Part shown: positions 8,358 to 17,139 of the stretch, in pieces
How the letters are laid out: each line of letters starts with the position of its first letter
How positions within the stretch are numbered: position 1 is the first letter of the stretch
NCBI RefSeq assembly: GCF_001506075.1
Contig: NZ_KQ947475.1
Coordinates: forward strand, 3,396,660 to 3,460,659
Direction of reading: 5' to 3'
Source: Vibrio sp. MEBiC08052
GTDB lineage: Bacteria; Pseudomonadota; Gammaproteobacteria; Enterobacterales; Vibrionaceae
DNA: 64,000 bases
The notes under the pieces: generated by a model
Told to the model about the DNA's origin: nothing
Seen by the model: the letters and a program-made list of their open reading frames with translations, nothing else
Databases searched by the model: none
Program-made: the position numbers and the translations under genes

Positions 8358-9917
8358 TTAATCGGGCAGACTATTACGAATATTGATAAACTCGTCCCAG
8401 TTTGCCATGAACAAGTCAACAAGCTGTGGGTCAAATTGTTTACCTCGCTGGGCCGAAATTTCCCGTTTGATCTCGTCATCTGTCCAACTTTCCTTGTAAC
8501 AACGTTTTGCCCCCAAGGCATCGAAGACATCCGCCAGCGCGGTAATTCTGCCACAAATCGGGATATTTTCTCCAGATAAACCATGAGGATAACCGGTTCC
8601 ATCCCATCGCTCATGATGGTACTCAGCAATGTTTTTCGCCATAACCATCAACGGACGAGCCGATTTACTCAAAATTTCGACACCATACTCCACATGTTTT
8701 TGCATGATGATCCATTCATCCTCGTCCAGTTTGCCATTCTTATGCAAAATGCGATCTGGCACAGCGACTTTACCGACATCATGCAACGGTGCTGCGTGTT
8801 TGATCATCTTCACCTGTGTGTCGGTCAAGCCACATAACTGCGCCAACCGTTCACTATACAATGATACCCGCTGCACATGCGCCCCCGTCTCCTTGCTGCG
8901 CGCCTCGACAGCATTCGAGAGGTTATATACCAACTCCACAGAGGTTTCCTGCAAATCGACAAACAGGTTGATATTATCAAACGTCATGCATATGTTCTGC
9001 ATGTATATTTCCAACAACTGTTTATCCAGATCCGATAATTCACCGTTTAAATTGACGTAAAGGAGGTTGGTTACGTCCCGTTCATCGCGGGTATGGAAAA
9101 CATAAGCATCCCCATAATTTTGGGAGGCACGTTTTTCCAATACTTCCTGACAGCGCTGAGCAACCAAGTCTGGTAGCACACTGAAACTACACTCTTTATA
9201 AAAGGAAACATATTTTCCTGTTGCGGCCAGTGTGAGGGCCTGCTCTCCGTCTTCACGGTCATGGGGATAGACGATGCAGTAAAATGCAGAGGCTTCCAGC
9301 CCGAGCAGAGAGGTCAGTTGTTTCAATACCGTTGTCGCATACGTTTTCAATGTTCTGGTATTTTGGACCTTGGCTGAGGCTTCAATGACTCTGCTCAACC
9401 CCTCCTTTTGTTCTTCAATGAGACACAGATCCCGATATGCTCTCAGCATCGAATAGAGTAAAGTCCGTAGTTTCTGGGTGGTGAGATCCGTTTTTTCTTT
9501 GTAGTCATCAATTTCATAATCTTGGATCACCTTCTCTTCCGGTGCCTGACCAGCCTGCCCGGTCCGTAAGACCAAACGGATAATACGATTGCGACAGGTT
9601 TCCCGAATGAACCGAACCAAATCCAGCCCGGCATGTTCCGTCTCCATCACGACATCGATCAGTGCCAGTGCAATATCATCTTCTTGTTGAAAGATCTCTT
9701 GGGCTTCACTTCCGGAGTAAGCGGAGATCAATTTCAAAGGGCGTTTTTGAAAAACAAAATTACTGAGCGCTAGTTTGGTAATCTGATGCATTTGGGTGTC
9801 ATCATCCACCAGTAACACTTTCCAAGGCTCTAAACCTTGAACGTTTGCCGATGAATGGCTGTCTTTATTTTCTTCATTATCTGAAGAACTTGAACGCATA
9901 TCTGCAAATAATTCCAT
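8358..9917 (-). CDS. Response regulator with HD-GYP c-di-GMP phosphodiesterase domain
   Basis: This protein of about 519 residues begins with a receiver domain: VLLVDDD near residue 36, the phosphoacceptor Asp in ALIDVV, and a late Lys in YKEKTDL. A DUF3369-type sensory domain follows at about 160-320, then an HD-GYP domain at about 330-500. The metal-binding and signature motifs HDVGKVAVPD, HHERWDGTGYP and DVFDALGAKR are intact, so it should hydrolyse cyclic di-GMP when phosphorylated. AGAGG precedes the ATG at 9917; a GTG six bases earlier is less likely. It faces the tandem kinase pair, its most likely phosphodonors. Confidence 0.92.
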   Translation of the reverse strand: MELFADMRSSSSDNEENKDSHSSANVQGLEPWKVLLVDDDTQMHQITKLALSNFVFQKRPLKLISAYSGSEAQEIFQQEDDIALALIDVVMETEHAGLDLVRFIRETCRNRIIRLVLRTGQAGQAPEEKVIQDYEIDDYKEKTDLTTQKLRTLLYSMLRAYRDLCLIEEQKEGLSRVIEASAKVQNTRTLKTYATTVLKQLTSLLGLEASAFYCIVYPHDREDGEQALTLAATGKYVSFYKECSFSVLPDLVAQRCQEVLEKRASQNYGDAYVFHTRDERDVTNLLYVNLNGELSDLDKQLLEIYMQNICMTFDNINLFVDLQETSVELVYNLSNAVEARSKETGAHVQRVSLYSERLAQLCGLTDTQVKMIKHAAPLHDVGKVAVPDRILHKNGKLDEDEWIIMQKHVEYGVEILSKSARPLMVMAKNIAEYHHERWDGTGYPHGLSGENIPICGRITALADVFDALGAKRCYKESWTDDEIKREISAQRGKQFDPQLVDLFMANWDEFINIRNSLPD

Positions 9918-10253
9918 AATCACCTCTTTTTCATCGACCTAATATAGTTTTAGCACACTCCCCATGACTCTTAACGGTTTTATTCTGAGTTATCGGTACG
10001 ACATCAAAAAAGCATCGGTCTTTCATATGGGTTGTCGTTGTGAATCAAAGTGTTGCGACTCCGGAGTCAATCGTCATTTTAGTCAACAAAGTCATATTTA
10101 AGTTGAACGGATTTGAAATCGATGCTGTGCTCGGAAAGCTGGCCGACATGATTTTTGAGTAGTATGGCGCTGAGGATGTCAGAGGAAGGTACACTGAACC
10201 GGACACATAGTGTCACTCAGGTATACAGGTACCAACCAATGTCATATAAGGCA
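9918..10253. other. Intergenic region upstream of the HD-GYP regulator
   Basis: This spacer of about 335 bases should carry the promoter of the HD-GYP gene. A 24-codon cysteine-rich frame begins at 10027 but has no ribosome site and is not called. I see no clear terminator for the gene to its right. Confidence 0.4.
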
Positions 10254-10769
10254 TTAGTGATAGAGTGATAGTGAATAGATCAATTGAGCAACAGACGGTG
10301 TCGTTAATGTATCGATCGCCTTGCCTTGCTGAAGTCCTTGACGGATGTCCGTGCTGCGAATTGGCACTTTCTCCGGACAGGCCATGACATTAAATCGCTT
10401 GAGGATATCTTTCGCCCGAAAAAAACGGGCAAACTGGAACAAATTATCCGGCCCCATCACAAACGTCAGTTCATCCTGCGGATAAATTTCCTGCAATGCG
10501 GTCAATACCGCATAAGTGGTAATGTGTTTACCCGGGAGATATAGCTGCTCTTCAATTTCAGAACGTTGAATTTTATCACCGCCTAAATCGGATATCAGCG
10601 CATCAACCAAGCGACACCGTTGCTCATAAGGGAGCATCTTCTTCCCCCATGCATGGGCGAGACTCGGGACGAGTAAAACTTGATCAAAATGGCTCAGTGA
10701 ATCAATCACACTTTTATGACCCAAACTTGGTGGGTTAAAAGCGCTGCCAAATACAGCGATTTTCAACAT
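10254..10769 (-). CDS. NadD-like nicotinate-nucleotide adenylyltransferase family protein
   Basis: This nucleotidyltransferase of about 171 residues has a Rossmann start, KIAVFGSAFNPPSLGH. Canonical NadD/NMNAT enzymes have (H/T)xGH at this point; here the first position is Ser, while GH is kept. The second signature near the C-terminus is IRSTDIR, close to the family ISSTxIR. The family makes NAD or deamido-NAD from the mononucleotide and ATP. The start is the ATG at 10769 with AGGAAGG just upstream; a TTG at 10787 lies before that ribosome site. It is divergent from nadE, which supports a role in NAD metabolism. It is probably an accessory paralogue rather than the housekeeping NadD. Confidence 0.78.
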   Translation of the reverse strand: MLKIAVFGSAFNPPSLGHKSVIDSLSHFDQVLLVPSLAHAWGKKMLPYEQRCRLVDALISDLGGDKIQRSEIEEQLYLPGKHITTYAVLTALQEIYPQDELTFVMGPDNLFQFARFFRAKDILKRFNVMACPEKVPIRSTDIRQGLQQGKAIDTLTTPSVAQLIYSLSLYH

Positions 10770-10841
10770 ATCCTTCCTTTCTGGCAATTATCCGGTTTTC
10801 TAATTCAACGAAATAGGTATGATACTAAAAAGTTGTTATAT

Positions 10842-10905
10842 ACCCAAGTGACCTCAAGATATGGGATTCCACGTATCTCCCGATCACGGTGACTTGAGCG
10901 TCATA
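10842..10905 (+). repeat. Short dispersed inverted repeat (ATACCCAAGT..CTCAAG type)
   Basis: ATACCCAAGTGACCTCAAG on the left and an imperfect inverted copy (GGTGACTTGAGC) on the right form a hairpin-like unit between the NadD-like gene and nadE. The same core recurs in inverted form at 49640-49676. It resembles small intergenic repeats common in Vibrio genomes, which is a family-level recollection. Confidence 0.5.
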
Positions 10906-10941
10906 CTATCAGTTTATTCTTGTACGAAAAGGAATCTCAAA

Positions 10942-11772
10942 ATGGAACAGCTTATTCGCGAGGAAATGCGCGTCCAACCCACCATCAATCCTGAGTATGA
11001 AATTCAGCGTCGTATTGACTTTATCAAACGCAAATTGACTGAATCCGGCTGTAAATCTCTGGTGCTCGGTATCAGCGGCGGGATTGACTCGGCCACTTGT
11101 GGTCGCTTGGCGCAGCTGGCAGTGAATCAACTCAATGAAGAACTGCCAAACACTCCGTATCAATTTATCGCGGTCAGACTGCCCTATGGGGAACAGAAAG
11201 ATGAAGATGAAGCGCAACTCTCTATCGCCTTCATTGAACCCAGCCATGCTGTTTCTGTGAATATTAAAGCCGGTGTTGACGGACTGCACACAGCGTCTCA
11301 CCAAGCACTGGCAGGAACCGGGTTACTCCCGAAAGACCATGCACAACTGGATTTCGTCAAAGGCAATGTCAAAGCACGTGCCCGGATGATTGCCCAATAC
11401 GAAATTGCGGGTTACGTGCGGGGCCTTGTGCTCGGCACCGATCACTCAGCAGAAAATATTACCGGTTTTTATACCAAATTTGGTGATGGTGCATGTGACC
11501 TCGCCCCTCTGTTCGGATTAAATAAGCGTCAGGTTCGTCAAGTCGCAGCAACACTGGGGGCACCGGATGTGCTGGTCAATAAAATCCCGACGGCTGATTT
11601 GGAAGAACTGGCACCGCAAAAAGCGGACGAAGCAGCGCTGAATCTGACCTACGATCAGATTGATGATTTTCTGGAAGGAAAACCAGTCCCTCAGAGTGTC
11701 GTTGAGCGATTAGTGGCAATTTATCAGGCCACTCAGCATAAACGTCAACCGATTCCGACGATTTACGACTAA
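10942..11772 (+). CDS. nadE: Ammonia-dependent NAD synthetase
   Basis: This 276-residue cytosolic enzyme amidates deamido-NAD to NAD using ammonia and ATP, the last step of NAD synthesis. The ATP-pyrophosphatase loop [18 protein letters not shown] is intact, as are the [12 protein letters not shown] and [22 protein letters not shown] segments. There is no glutaminase domain. The start is the ATG at 10942 with AAAAGGAA just upstream; the frame is open further upstream through the repeat, but that stretch is not coding-like. The length equals that of the usual short-form NadE. It is divergent from the NadD-like gene. Confidence 0.96.
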   Translation: MEQLIREEMRVQPTINPEYEIQRRIDFIKRKLTESGCKSLVLGISGGIDSATCGRLAQLAVNQLNEELPNTPYQFIAVRLPYGEQKDEDEAQLSIAFIEPSHAVSVNIKAGVDGLHTASHQALAGTGLLPKDHAQLDFVKGNVKARARMIAQYEIAGYVRGLVLGTDHSAENITGFYTKFGDGACDLAPLFGLNKRQVRQVAATLGAPDVLVNKIPTADLEELAPQKADEAALNLTYDQIDDFLEGKPVPQSVVERLVAIYQATQHKRQPIPTIYD

Positions 11773-11790
11773 TTTTCCCCTATTTTCATA

Positions 11791-11825
11791 TTGTGGAAGA
11801 TCAATGACCGAGTGATTTTCCACAA
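11791..11825 (+). terminator. Possible hairpin after nadE
   Basis: TTGTGGAA and TTCCACAA pair across an 18-19 base loop, about 20 bases after the nadE stop. There is no T run, so termination is uncertain. Confidence 0.35.
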
Positions 11826-11943
11826 CCTATTAACACTCTCATCTAATAAAAGACACACCAGATTTGCATTGTAGTCACGTTTTTATTCCATAATGTGAGT
11901 TCTCTCCGATCGCGTCACACTTCTGAAAAAACGACGAGTGAAC

Positions 11944-11957
11944 ATGATTATCGTCAA
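11944..11957 (+). promoter_or_regulatory. Candidate FNR-like site upstream of the dcu gene
   Basis: ATGAT-TATC-GTCAA matches the FNR consensus TTGAT-N4-ATCAA at 8 of 10 positions and lies about 60 bases before the transporter start. Anaerobic C4-dicarboxylate carriers are classic FNR targets, so the site is plausible but unproven. Confidence 0.4.
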
Positions 11958-12015
11958 TATTTTTTTTACCGTATCGATGATGATGAAGTAACGAATTGTT
12001 ATAGGAGTTTACAAT

Positions 12016-13344
12016 ATGTTGTATATGGAGTTTTTGTTCCTATTATTGATGCTGTACATCGGCTCCCGATACGGTGGTATCGGCTTGGGCGTGGTGTCTG
12101 GCATTGGTTTGGTGATCGAAGTATTTATCTTCAAAATGCCGCCGACCTCACCGCCCATTACGGTAATGCTCATCATTTTGGCCGTGGTCACCTGTGCATC
12201 CATTCTTGAAGCCGCTGGCGGATTGAAGTACATGCTACAGATAGCCGAACGACTGTTACGGAAAAATCCCAAACGCGTTACCCTGATCGCACCATTTGTC
12301 ACTTATACTATGACCTTTATGCTGGGTACCGGCCATGCGGTATACTCCATTATGCCCATCATCGGTGATGTCGCCTTGAAAAATGGTATCCGGCCAGAAC
12401 GTCCGATGGCTGCCGCTTCTGTGGCTTCACAGGTGGCGATTACAGCATCTCCGATTTCAGCGGCAGTGGTTTATTATCTGGCTCAGTTAGTCAATGTTCA
12501 GGCTAATATCACACTCCTTTCAATTCTGATGGTCACAGTGCCGGCCACACTTTGCGGTACACTCGCGATGTCGTTGTACAGCCTCAAACGCGGGAAAGAA
12601 CTGCAAGATGATCCCGACTATCAGGCTCGTCTGAAAGATCCGGTCTGGCGAGAAGAGATCCGCAATACAACCGCCACCACGCTGAATGAAACCCTCCCGG
12701 CAAAAGCAAGAAACTCAGTCTTACTCTTCATTGGCTCGATTCTCTGTATTGTCTTGATTGCGATGGTGCCGGAAATCAGAACAATCAGCGAAGGGGCGAA
12801 GCCTATCAGTATGGCAGTTGTCATCCAGATGATGATGCTCTGCTTCGGCGGGATTATCCTGCTGGTCACTCGGACCAATCCGAAAAATGTCCCTGACGGT
12901 GTGGTCTTTAAGTCTGGTATGGTTGCAGCGATAGCGATCTTTGGGATTGCCTGGATGTCAGATACTTATTTCAAATATGCAATGCCACAATTCAAATCCG
13001 GAATTGTTGAAATGGTACAATTATATCCTTGGACCTTTGCACTGGCCCTCTTCGTTGTTTCTGTCGTGGTCAATTCTCAAGCGGCAACCGCTCGGATGAT
13101 GCTGCCCGTCGGTCTGGCGCTCGGTTTAAGCCCTGCCCTGTTGATCGGCCTGATGCCAGCAGTATATGGTTACTTCTTTATCCCGAACTATCCATCGGAT
13201 ATCGCCACCGTCAACTTTGATGTCTCCGGCACGACGAAAATAGGCAAATGGTATTTCAACCACTCGTTTATGTCTGTCGGTCTCATTGCTGTTGTGACTG
13301 GTTGTATTGTCGGTTATCTGCTGGCTCAGGTGGTAATTGGCTAG
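12016..13344 (+). CDS. Anaerobic C4-dicarboxylate transporter, DcuA/DcuB family
   Basis: This 442-residue inner-membrane carrier has about ten to twelve hydrophobic segments. Family hallmarks include YGGIGLGVVSGIGLVIEVF, a GTGHAVYSIMPIIGDVALKN stretch, RPERPMAAASVASQ, VNSQAATA and YPSDIATVNFD. DcuA/DcuB proteins exchange fumarate, malate or aspartate for succinate during anaerobic growth. I cannot separate DcuA from DcuB by reading alone. The start is the ATG at 12016, with AGGAG at 12002-12006. A strong terminator follows the gene. Expression is probably induced without oxygen, in line with the FNR-like site upstream. Confidence 0.92.
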   Translation: MLYMEFLFLLLMLYIGSRYGGIGLGVVSGIGLVIEVFIFKMPPTSPPITVMLIILAVVTCASILEAAGGLKYMLQIAERLLRKNPKRVTLIAPFVTYTMTFMLGTGHAVYSIMPIIGDVALKNGIRPERPMAAASVASQVAITASPISAAVVYYLAQLVNVQANITLLSILMVTVPATLCGTLAMSLYSLKRGKELQDDPDYQARLKDPVWREEIRNTTATTLNETLPAKARNSVLLFIGSILCIVLIAMVPEIRTISEGAKPISMAVVIQMMMLCFGGIILLVTRTNPKNVPDGVVFKSGMVAAIAIFGIAWMSDTYFKYAMPQFKSGIVEMVQLYPWTFALALFVVSVVVNSQAATARMMLPVGLALGLSPALLIGLMPAVYGYFFIPNYPSDIATVNFDVSGTTKIGKWYFNHSFMSVGLIAVVTGCIVGYLLAQVVIG

Positions 13345-13372
13345 GCTTATCTATCCTCTTATTACAAAAAAA

Positions 13373-13395
13373 GCCCCTGATACTCAGGGGCTTTT
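13373..13395 (+). terminator. Rho-independent terminator after the dcu gene
   Basis: A perfect 8-bp stem (GCCCCTGA / TCAGGGGC) with a 3-base loop is followed by TTTT and preceded by an A run. It may also serve the convergent carbonic anhydrase gene. Confidence 0.9.
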
Positions 13396-13463
13396 CCGTT
13401 ATAACGTAGTTCGGCTCAACAGTGAATCTCACCTTGAATGACAAGTGAAATCACAGAACTCGA

Positions 13464-14177
13464 TTATTTCTCATCTAACACCACGCGAGCATTGCGTGCC
13501 TGAACGGGGCGATTGTTGTGTCCCATCATTGAGGTCAGCGCATTTTCCTGCTCAGTCGAGAGCGTTTTCGGCTGTTTCATCACAAACCAACGCACACCTT
13601 CACTACACGGAGGTGTGGTGAGCGAACCATTGAAACGATAGTATTTCTGAGCCGTCGGCAGTAAATCTTTCACCGGGAAAGAAACCGGTACAGCGTCCCC
13701 TTTTCCCGGTAATTTCTGTGTCAACTGAGCCAACTCATGATCGGCAGCTCCGATGTCAAACATCACGGCAACAACAGCCAGATTGCCGTCATTGTCTTGA
13801 TTGACAAAGTGAGCTTCCAATGGATATTGATGGCTCTTAATCAAATTTTCGGAAGGGGTATGAAAGTGAAATTGCTTCAATTCAAACTGCATGCCATCAA
13901 CTGTCAGCGTGTTGTTGCCGGTCACGGTTGCCTGTAGCGTATGACCATTGTTGGTCAGAGTCGTCACTTGTCCTTGGTAATCAATCGCCAAAGGCTTCAG
14001 CTCAGATGTGACTGTATCCGTCAAATTGATCGGACTCTGGTTTTTTCCGGTCTCACAGACCTTGGAAACATGACCCCAGTGTTCCGGACCATTTTCACCG
14101 CTATATCCCCATTCTGAAGCCTGAGTCATTGCGGTGAATAAAGCGCCCACTGATATTGCCAATATAATTTTTTTCAT
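13464..14177 (-). CDS. Periplasmic alpha-carbonic anhydrase
   Basis: This 237-residue secreted enzyme interconverts CO2 and bicarbonate. A Sec signal peptide (MKKIILAISVGALFTAMTQA) precedes the alpha-class fold. The zinc ligands are visible as the two histidines of HFHTP and the later His of LEAHFV. The GSLTTPPCSEGVRWFV substrate-pocket segment is intact, as is the KNQSPINL start motif. Cysteines near CETGK and PPCSEG could form the usual disulfide. It is monocistronic, with three tandem 17-base repeats just upstream of the ATG. Bacterial alpha-type enzymes often supply bicarbonate or buffer the periplasm. Confidence 0.95.
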   Translation of the reverse strand: MKKIILAISVGALFTAMTQASEWGYSGENGPEHWGHVSKVCETGKNQSPINLTDTVTSELKPLAIDYQGQVTTLTNNGHTLQATVTGNNTLTVDGMQFELKQFHFHTPSENLIKSHQYPLEAHFVNQDNDGNLAVVAVMFDIGAADHELAQLTQKLPGKGDAVPVSFPVKDLLPTAQKYYRFNGSLTTPPCSEGVRWFVMKQPKTLSTEQENALTSMMGHNNRPVQARNARVVLDEK

Positions 14178-14193
14178 GGTCTCTCCATGTTGT

Positions 14194-14244
14194 TATACCA
14201 ATACGATGACTATACCAATACGATGACTATACCAATACGATTGT
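14194..14244 (-). repeat. Three tandem 17-base repeats upstream of the carbonic anhydrase gene
   Basis: The unit TATACCAATACGATGAC occurs at 14194-14210 and 14211-14227, followed by a copy changed in its last bases at 14228-14244. The array begins 17 bases upstream of the ATG at 14177, so it lies in the leader or core promoter. It could hold repeated protein-binding sites or be a simple expansion. Confidence 0.92.
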
Positions 14245-14322
14245 TATACAACGGGTATGGTTATTTCTTATTGTTGTTAATTATCAAAGATAAGGCCGAA
14301 AATGCCTTATCGGGATTTGAGT

Positions 14323-14670
14323 CTATCTCACCGAACTCCGGTACTCAATCACGACTTGATTGCCATCCACATAAACCGAATCAATGTCACCATCGATAAT
14401 CACTCGATTGACCAGTTTGACTTGCTGCTGCCCTTCTCGTTGCTGTTTGATCAGGCTGGGCATGAACAGATAGGGATCGACATGGAGATATCGACAGAAA
14501 GATTGGACAAATTGTTGCGTCAGCGGCTCACGCCCCCGCAAAATGTTAGACAGTTGGATTTGGGTCAGTCCCAACTGCTTAGCCACTTCCATTTGTGTTA
14601 GATGCATCCTCGCTTTTTGCGACATCCAAACATGATAAAGTGCCTCAAGATCGTCTGATGTATATGTCAT
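14323..14670 (-). CDS. XRE-type helix-turn-helix regulator
   Basis: This protein of about 115 residues has a clear HTH at roughly residues 25-50: LTQMEVAKQLGLTQIQLSNILRGREPL, the pattern of lambda-Cro/XRE DNA-binding domains. The C-terminal half is short and beta-rich (VIIDGDIDSVYVDGNQVVIEYRS), perhaps for dimerisation. The start at 14670 is chosen because AGAGGAG lies 8-9 bases upstream; the frame remains open a little further. It lies upstream of the carbonic anhydrase gene, facing the same way, so it may act on that gene or itself. No target is shown by the sequence. Confidence 0.8.
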   Translation of the reverse strand: MTYTSDDLEALYHVWMSQKARMHLTQMEVAKQLGLTQIQLSNILRGREPLTQQFVQSFCRYLHVDPYLFMPSLIKQQREGQQQVKLVNRVIIDGDIDSVYVDGNQVVIEYRSSVR

Positions 14671-14800
14671 GAAGGGATCTCCTCTAAGGGCGTTGTCAAC
14701 CATCAATAATGGTCAACAACGACTGATACGATGAATCCCGACAACATGACAGATGTGTATGAGTAATGTGTCAACCAATCGTCATGATTGGTTCACGCAA

Positions 14801-15658
14801 CTACTCCTGAGAGGGGGCAATCAATAAGTTATCAAACGTCTTATGGCCGTGCAGTCCTTCAAAGTCTGACTCTTCAGCAATGAATTCCCGGAGTGACGGG
14901 CTGAGATCGACGGCGAGCTGCAGATCGATAATCGCTTGTTCTTCAGCGCCCAGACGCGCGTAGGCACAGGCCCTTTGATACAGTGCCGGACCATTGGTTT
15001 CATCAAGTTCAAGCACTCGATTGCATAAACTCATCGCCCAGTGATATTCTTTCATTTCCATCACTGCGTCAGCTTTATAGGTCAACGCTTCTAAATCTCC
15101 CGGGCGGATTTTCAGAATTTCATCATAAACTTCCACACGTTGTTCCGGTGTTTGCACACTCTGCGCTCTGAGCCACAAGTTGTGAATCTCATTGATAATC
15201 TCAATCTCACGATTATTATCAGTGATGATCCGCGTTTTACGCTTTAAATCACGCTCTAAGGCGAGAAACTTTTTCTCATAATCTTGCGCGATTTTATTTA
15301 AGCGCCTATCGGCCAGCTCACTCGTCTTGGTCTTCACCTCTTTTAATGAATGCCAACCAAATAAAGCGATCAATGACGCCGCAGCAGCAATGATGTAAAA
15401 GAAATAAGTGACCGTGACATTGGCATAATTCATTGATTTATCGGCGACGCTCAACTCCCGATCTGTCATCTGGATGGTCAGACGACGTTCTAGATCCTGC
15501 TGATCTTGTCGCAATGATTTCAGTTCATCGAGGATATAGCGCTCGATGAGCGGGCGATCCAAGATATCAGTTTGTGAGTATTTCTGTTCCGGCTCTGCAA
15601 CGGCAGTTTTCAGAAAAAGAGACAGTATCATTGCAACCATCAGTATAATTTTTAACAC
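14801..15658 (-). CDS. Membrane-anchored coiled-coil TPR protein
   Basis: This 285-residue protein has an N-terminal signal-like segment (KIILMVAMILSLFLKTAVA). A second hydrophobic helix follows at about 85-105 (VTYFFYIIAAAASLIALFGW), then a charged coiled coil at about 108-150 and TPR-like repeats at about 165-255 (RPGDLEALTYKADAVMEMKE, NGPALYQRACAYARLGAEEQAI). TPRs mediate protein contacts; placement of the repeats in the cytoplasm or periplasm depends on whether the first segment is cleaved. The specific function is unknown. It appears to be a single gene, divergent from proV. Confidence 0.75.
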   Translation of the reverse strand: MLKIILMVAMILSLFLKTAVAEPEQKYSQTDILDRPLIERYILDELKSLRQDQQDLERRLTIQMTDRELSVADKSMNYANVTVTYFFYIIAAAASLIALFGWHSLKEVKTKTSELADRRLNKIAQDYEKKFLALERDLKRKTRIITDNNREIEIINEIHNLWLRAQSVQTPEQRVEVYDEILKIRPGDLEALTYKADAVMEMKEYHWAMSLCNRVLELDETNGPALYQRACAYARLGAEEQAIIDLQLAVDLSPSLREFIAEESDFEGLHGHKTFDNLLIAPSQE

Positions 15659-15947
15659 GGCAGACCCCTTCTTTTGAATACCACTTCTGTTTTACACAAC
15701 AAGTGTTCCTCCATTGTCTAATGAAATACAGTACGAAACAATCCCGCAATAGGTAAAAAATAATTTATTTGTGTACAAACAAAATCACAAAAACATTAAA
15801 AATAACAAAAATATATATCCATTAATAATCAATAAATTACAAACAATAAAAATGCACAGATCACAGAAATGCTTGATTTATATCCAAATAATGCTTAGAG
15901 TACAAAACATAGTGTCGTTAATTTAAAAACAACGTAGGTCGTGATGA
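15659..15947. promoter_or_regulatory. AT-rich divergent promoter region upstream of proV
   Basis: This 289-base spacer is strikingly AT-rich with runs such as AACAATAAAAATG, as expected for an osmoregulated, H-NS-silenced pro promoter. I cannot point to a unique -10/-35 pair. Confidence 0.4.
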
Positions 15948-17135
15948 ATGGAAGCTATATTAGAAGTAAAACAGCTTTACAAAATATTCGGAGAGTCCGT
16001 TGATACAGCTTTTCCCTTAATGGAAAAAGGGCTGGATAAAGATCAGATTTTTGAAAAAACAGGCCTCACTGTCGGTGTCAAAAATGTTTCTCTCTCAATT
16101 CAAGAAGGCGAAATCTTCGTCATCATGGGGCTTTCCGGCTCTGGCAAATCAACACTAGTCCGTTTATTAAATCGGTTAATCGAGCCAACCCAAGGCAGCG
16201 TCTTGCTCAAGGGCAGAGATATTGCACGTATCTCCGCTCAGGATCTCCGTGAGGTACGGCGCAAACAAATTTCGATGGTTTTTCAGAACTTTGCGCTGAT
16301 GCCGCACATGACGGTCATTGACAATACTGCTTTTGGCTTAGAGCTGGCGGGGATCGATAAACCAACCCGATACCAACGCGCAAAAGAAGCCTTGTCGCGT
16401 GTTGGACTGGAAGCGTATGGAGACTCTTATCCGGATGAACTTTCTGGCGGGATGAAGCAACGGGTCGGACTTGCCCGGGCACTCACCAACGATCCTGACA
16501 TTCTCTTAATGGACGAAGCATTTTCAGCACTTGACCCGCTGATTCGTACCGAGATGCAAGATGAGCTGATCCGGCTACAAAACGATGATAAACGCACGAT
16601 TGTCTTTATCTCTCATGATTTGGATGAAGCGATGCGTATCGGTGATCGGATTGCCATTATGCAGGATGGTGAAGTCGTCCAGGTCGGTACCCCGGATGAC
16701 ATTTTACACAACCCTGCCAATGACTATGTCAGCTCTTTCTTCCGTGGGGTAAATGTTGCAAACATTCTCACTGCTAAAGATATTGCCCGTAGAAAAACTG
16801 CAACGGTTCTGAAAAAGCATGACAACGACGGACCGGCAGCAGCGCTGCAACTGTTACTCGATAATGATAAAGAGTTCGGGATTGTGGTTGACCGCGGCAA
16901 TACCTATGCAGGTGTCGTTTCTCTCGACTCGCTGAAAGAAGCTCAGAAGCAGCGGAGTTCTCTCAACAGCGCTCTCTTACAAGACGCCATACATGTTCAT
17001 GCCGATACGCCAATCAGTGAATTGATCGGTCAGGTTGCGACCATTCCTTACGCACTTCCCGTGGTCGATGACGAAAATCGCTATTTGGGTGTTATCAGTA
17101 AATCCCGATTACTTCAGACTTTAGACAGAGAATAA
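15948..17135 (+). CDS. proV: Glycine betaine/L-proline ABC transporter ATP-binding protein
   Basis: This 395-residue ATPase energises osmoprotectant uptake at the inner membrane. The Walker A is GLSGSGKST near residue 62, the signature is [15 protein letters not shown], and the Walker B is [13 protein letters not shown], followed by the switch His in FISHD. Two CBS repeats occupy about residues 275-395; in this family they sense ionic strength or nucleotides. The long N-terminal region before the Walker A (with [20 protein letters not shown]) is typical of ProV. It is 4 bases from proW, so the two are co-transcribed. Expression is expected to rise with osmolarity. Confidence 0.97.
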   Translation: MEAILEVKQLYKIFGESVDTAFPLMEKGLDKDQIFEKTGLTVGVKNVSLSIQEGEIFVIMGLSGSGKSTLVRLLNRLIEPTQGSVLLKGRDIARISAQDLREVRRKQISMVFQNFALMPHMTVIDNTAFGLELAGIDKPTRYQRAKEALSRVGLEAYGDSYPDELSGGMKQRVGLARALTNDPDILLMDEAFSALDPLIRTEMQDELIRLQNDDKRTIVFISHDLDEAMRIGDRIAIMQDGEVVQVGTPDDILHNPANDYVSSFFRGVNVANILTAKDIARRKTATVLKKHDNDGPAAALQLLLDNDKEFGIVVDRGNTYAGVVSLDSLKEAQKQRSSLNSALLQDAIHVHADTPISELIGQVATIPYALPVVDDENRYLGVISKSRLLQTLDRE

Positions 17136-17139
17136 TATT

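Noticed and set aside
10027..10101. 24-codon cysteine-rich frame (MGCRCESKCCDSG...)
   Set aside because: No ribosome site, no neighbouring metal-related gene, and the length is easily reached by chance.
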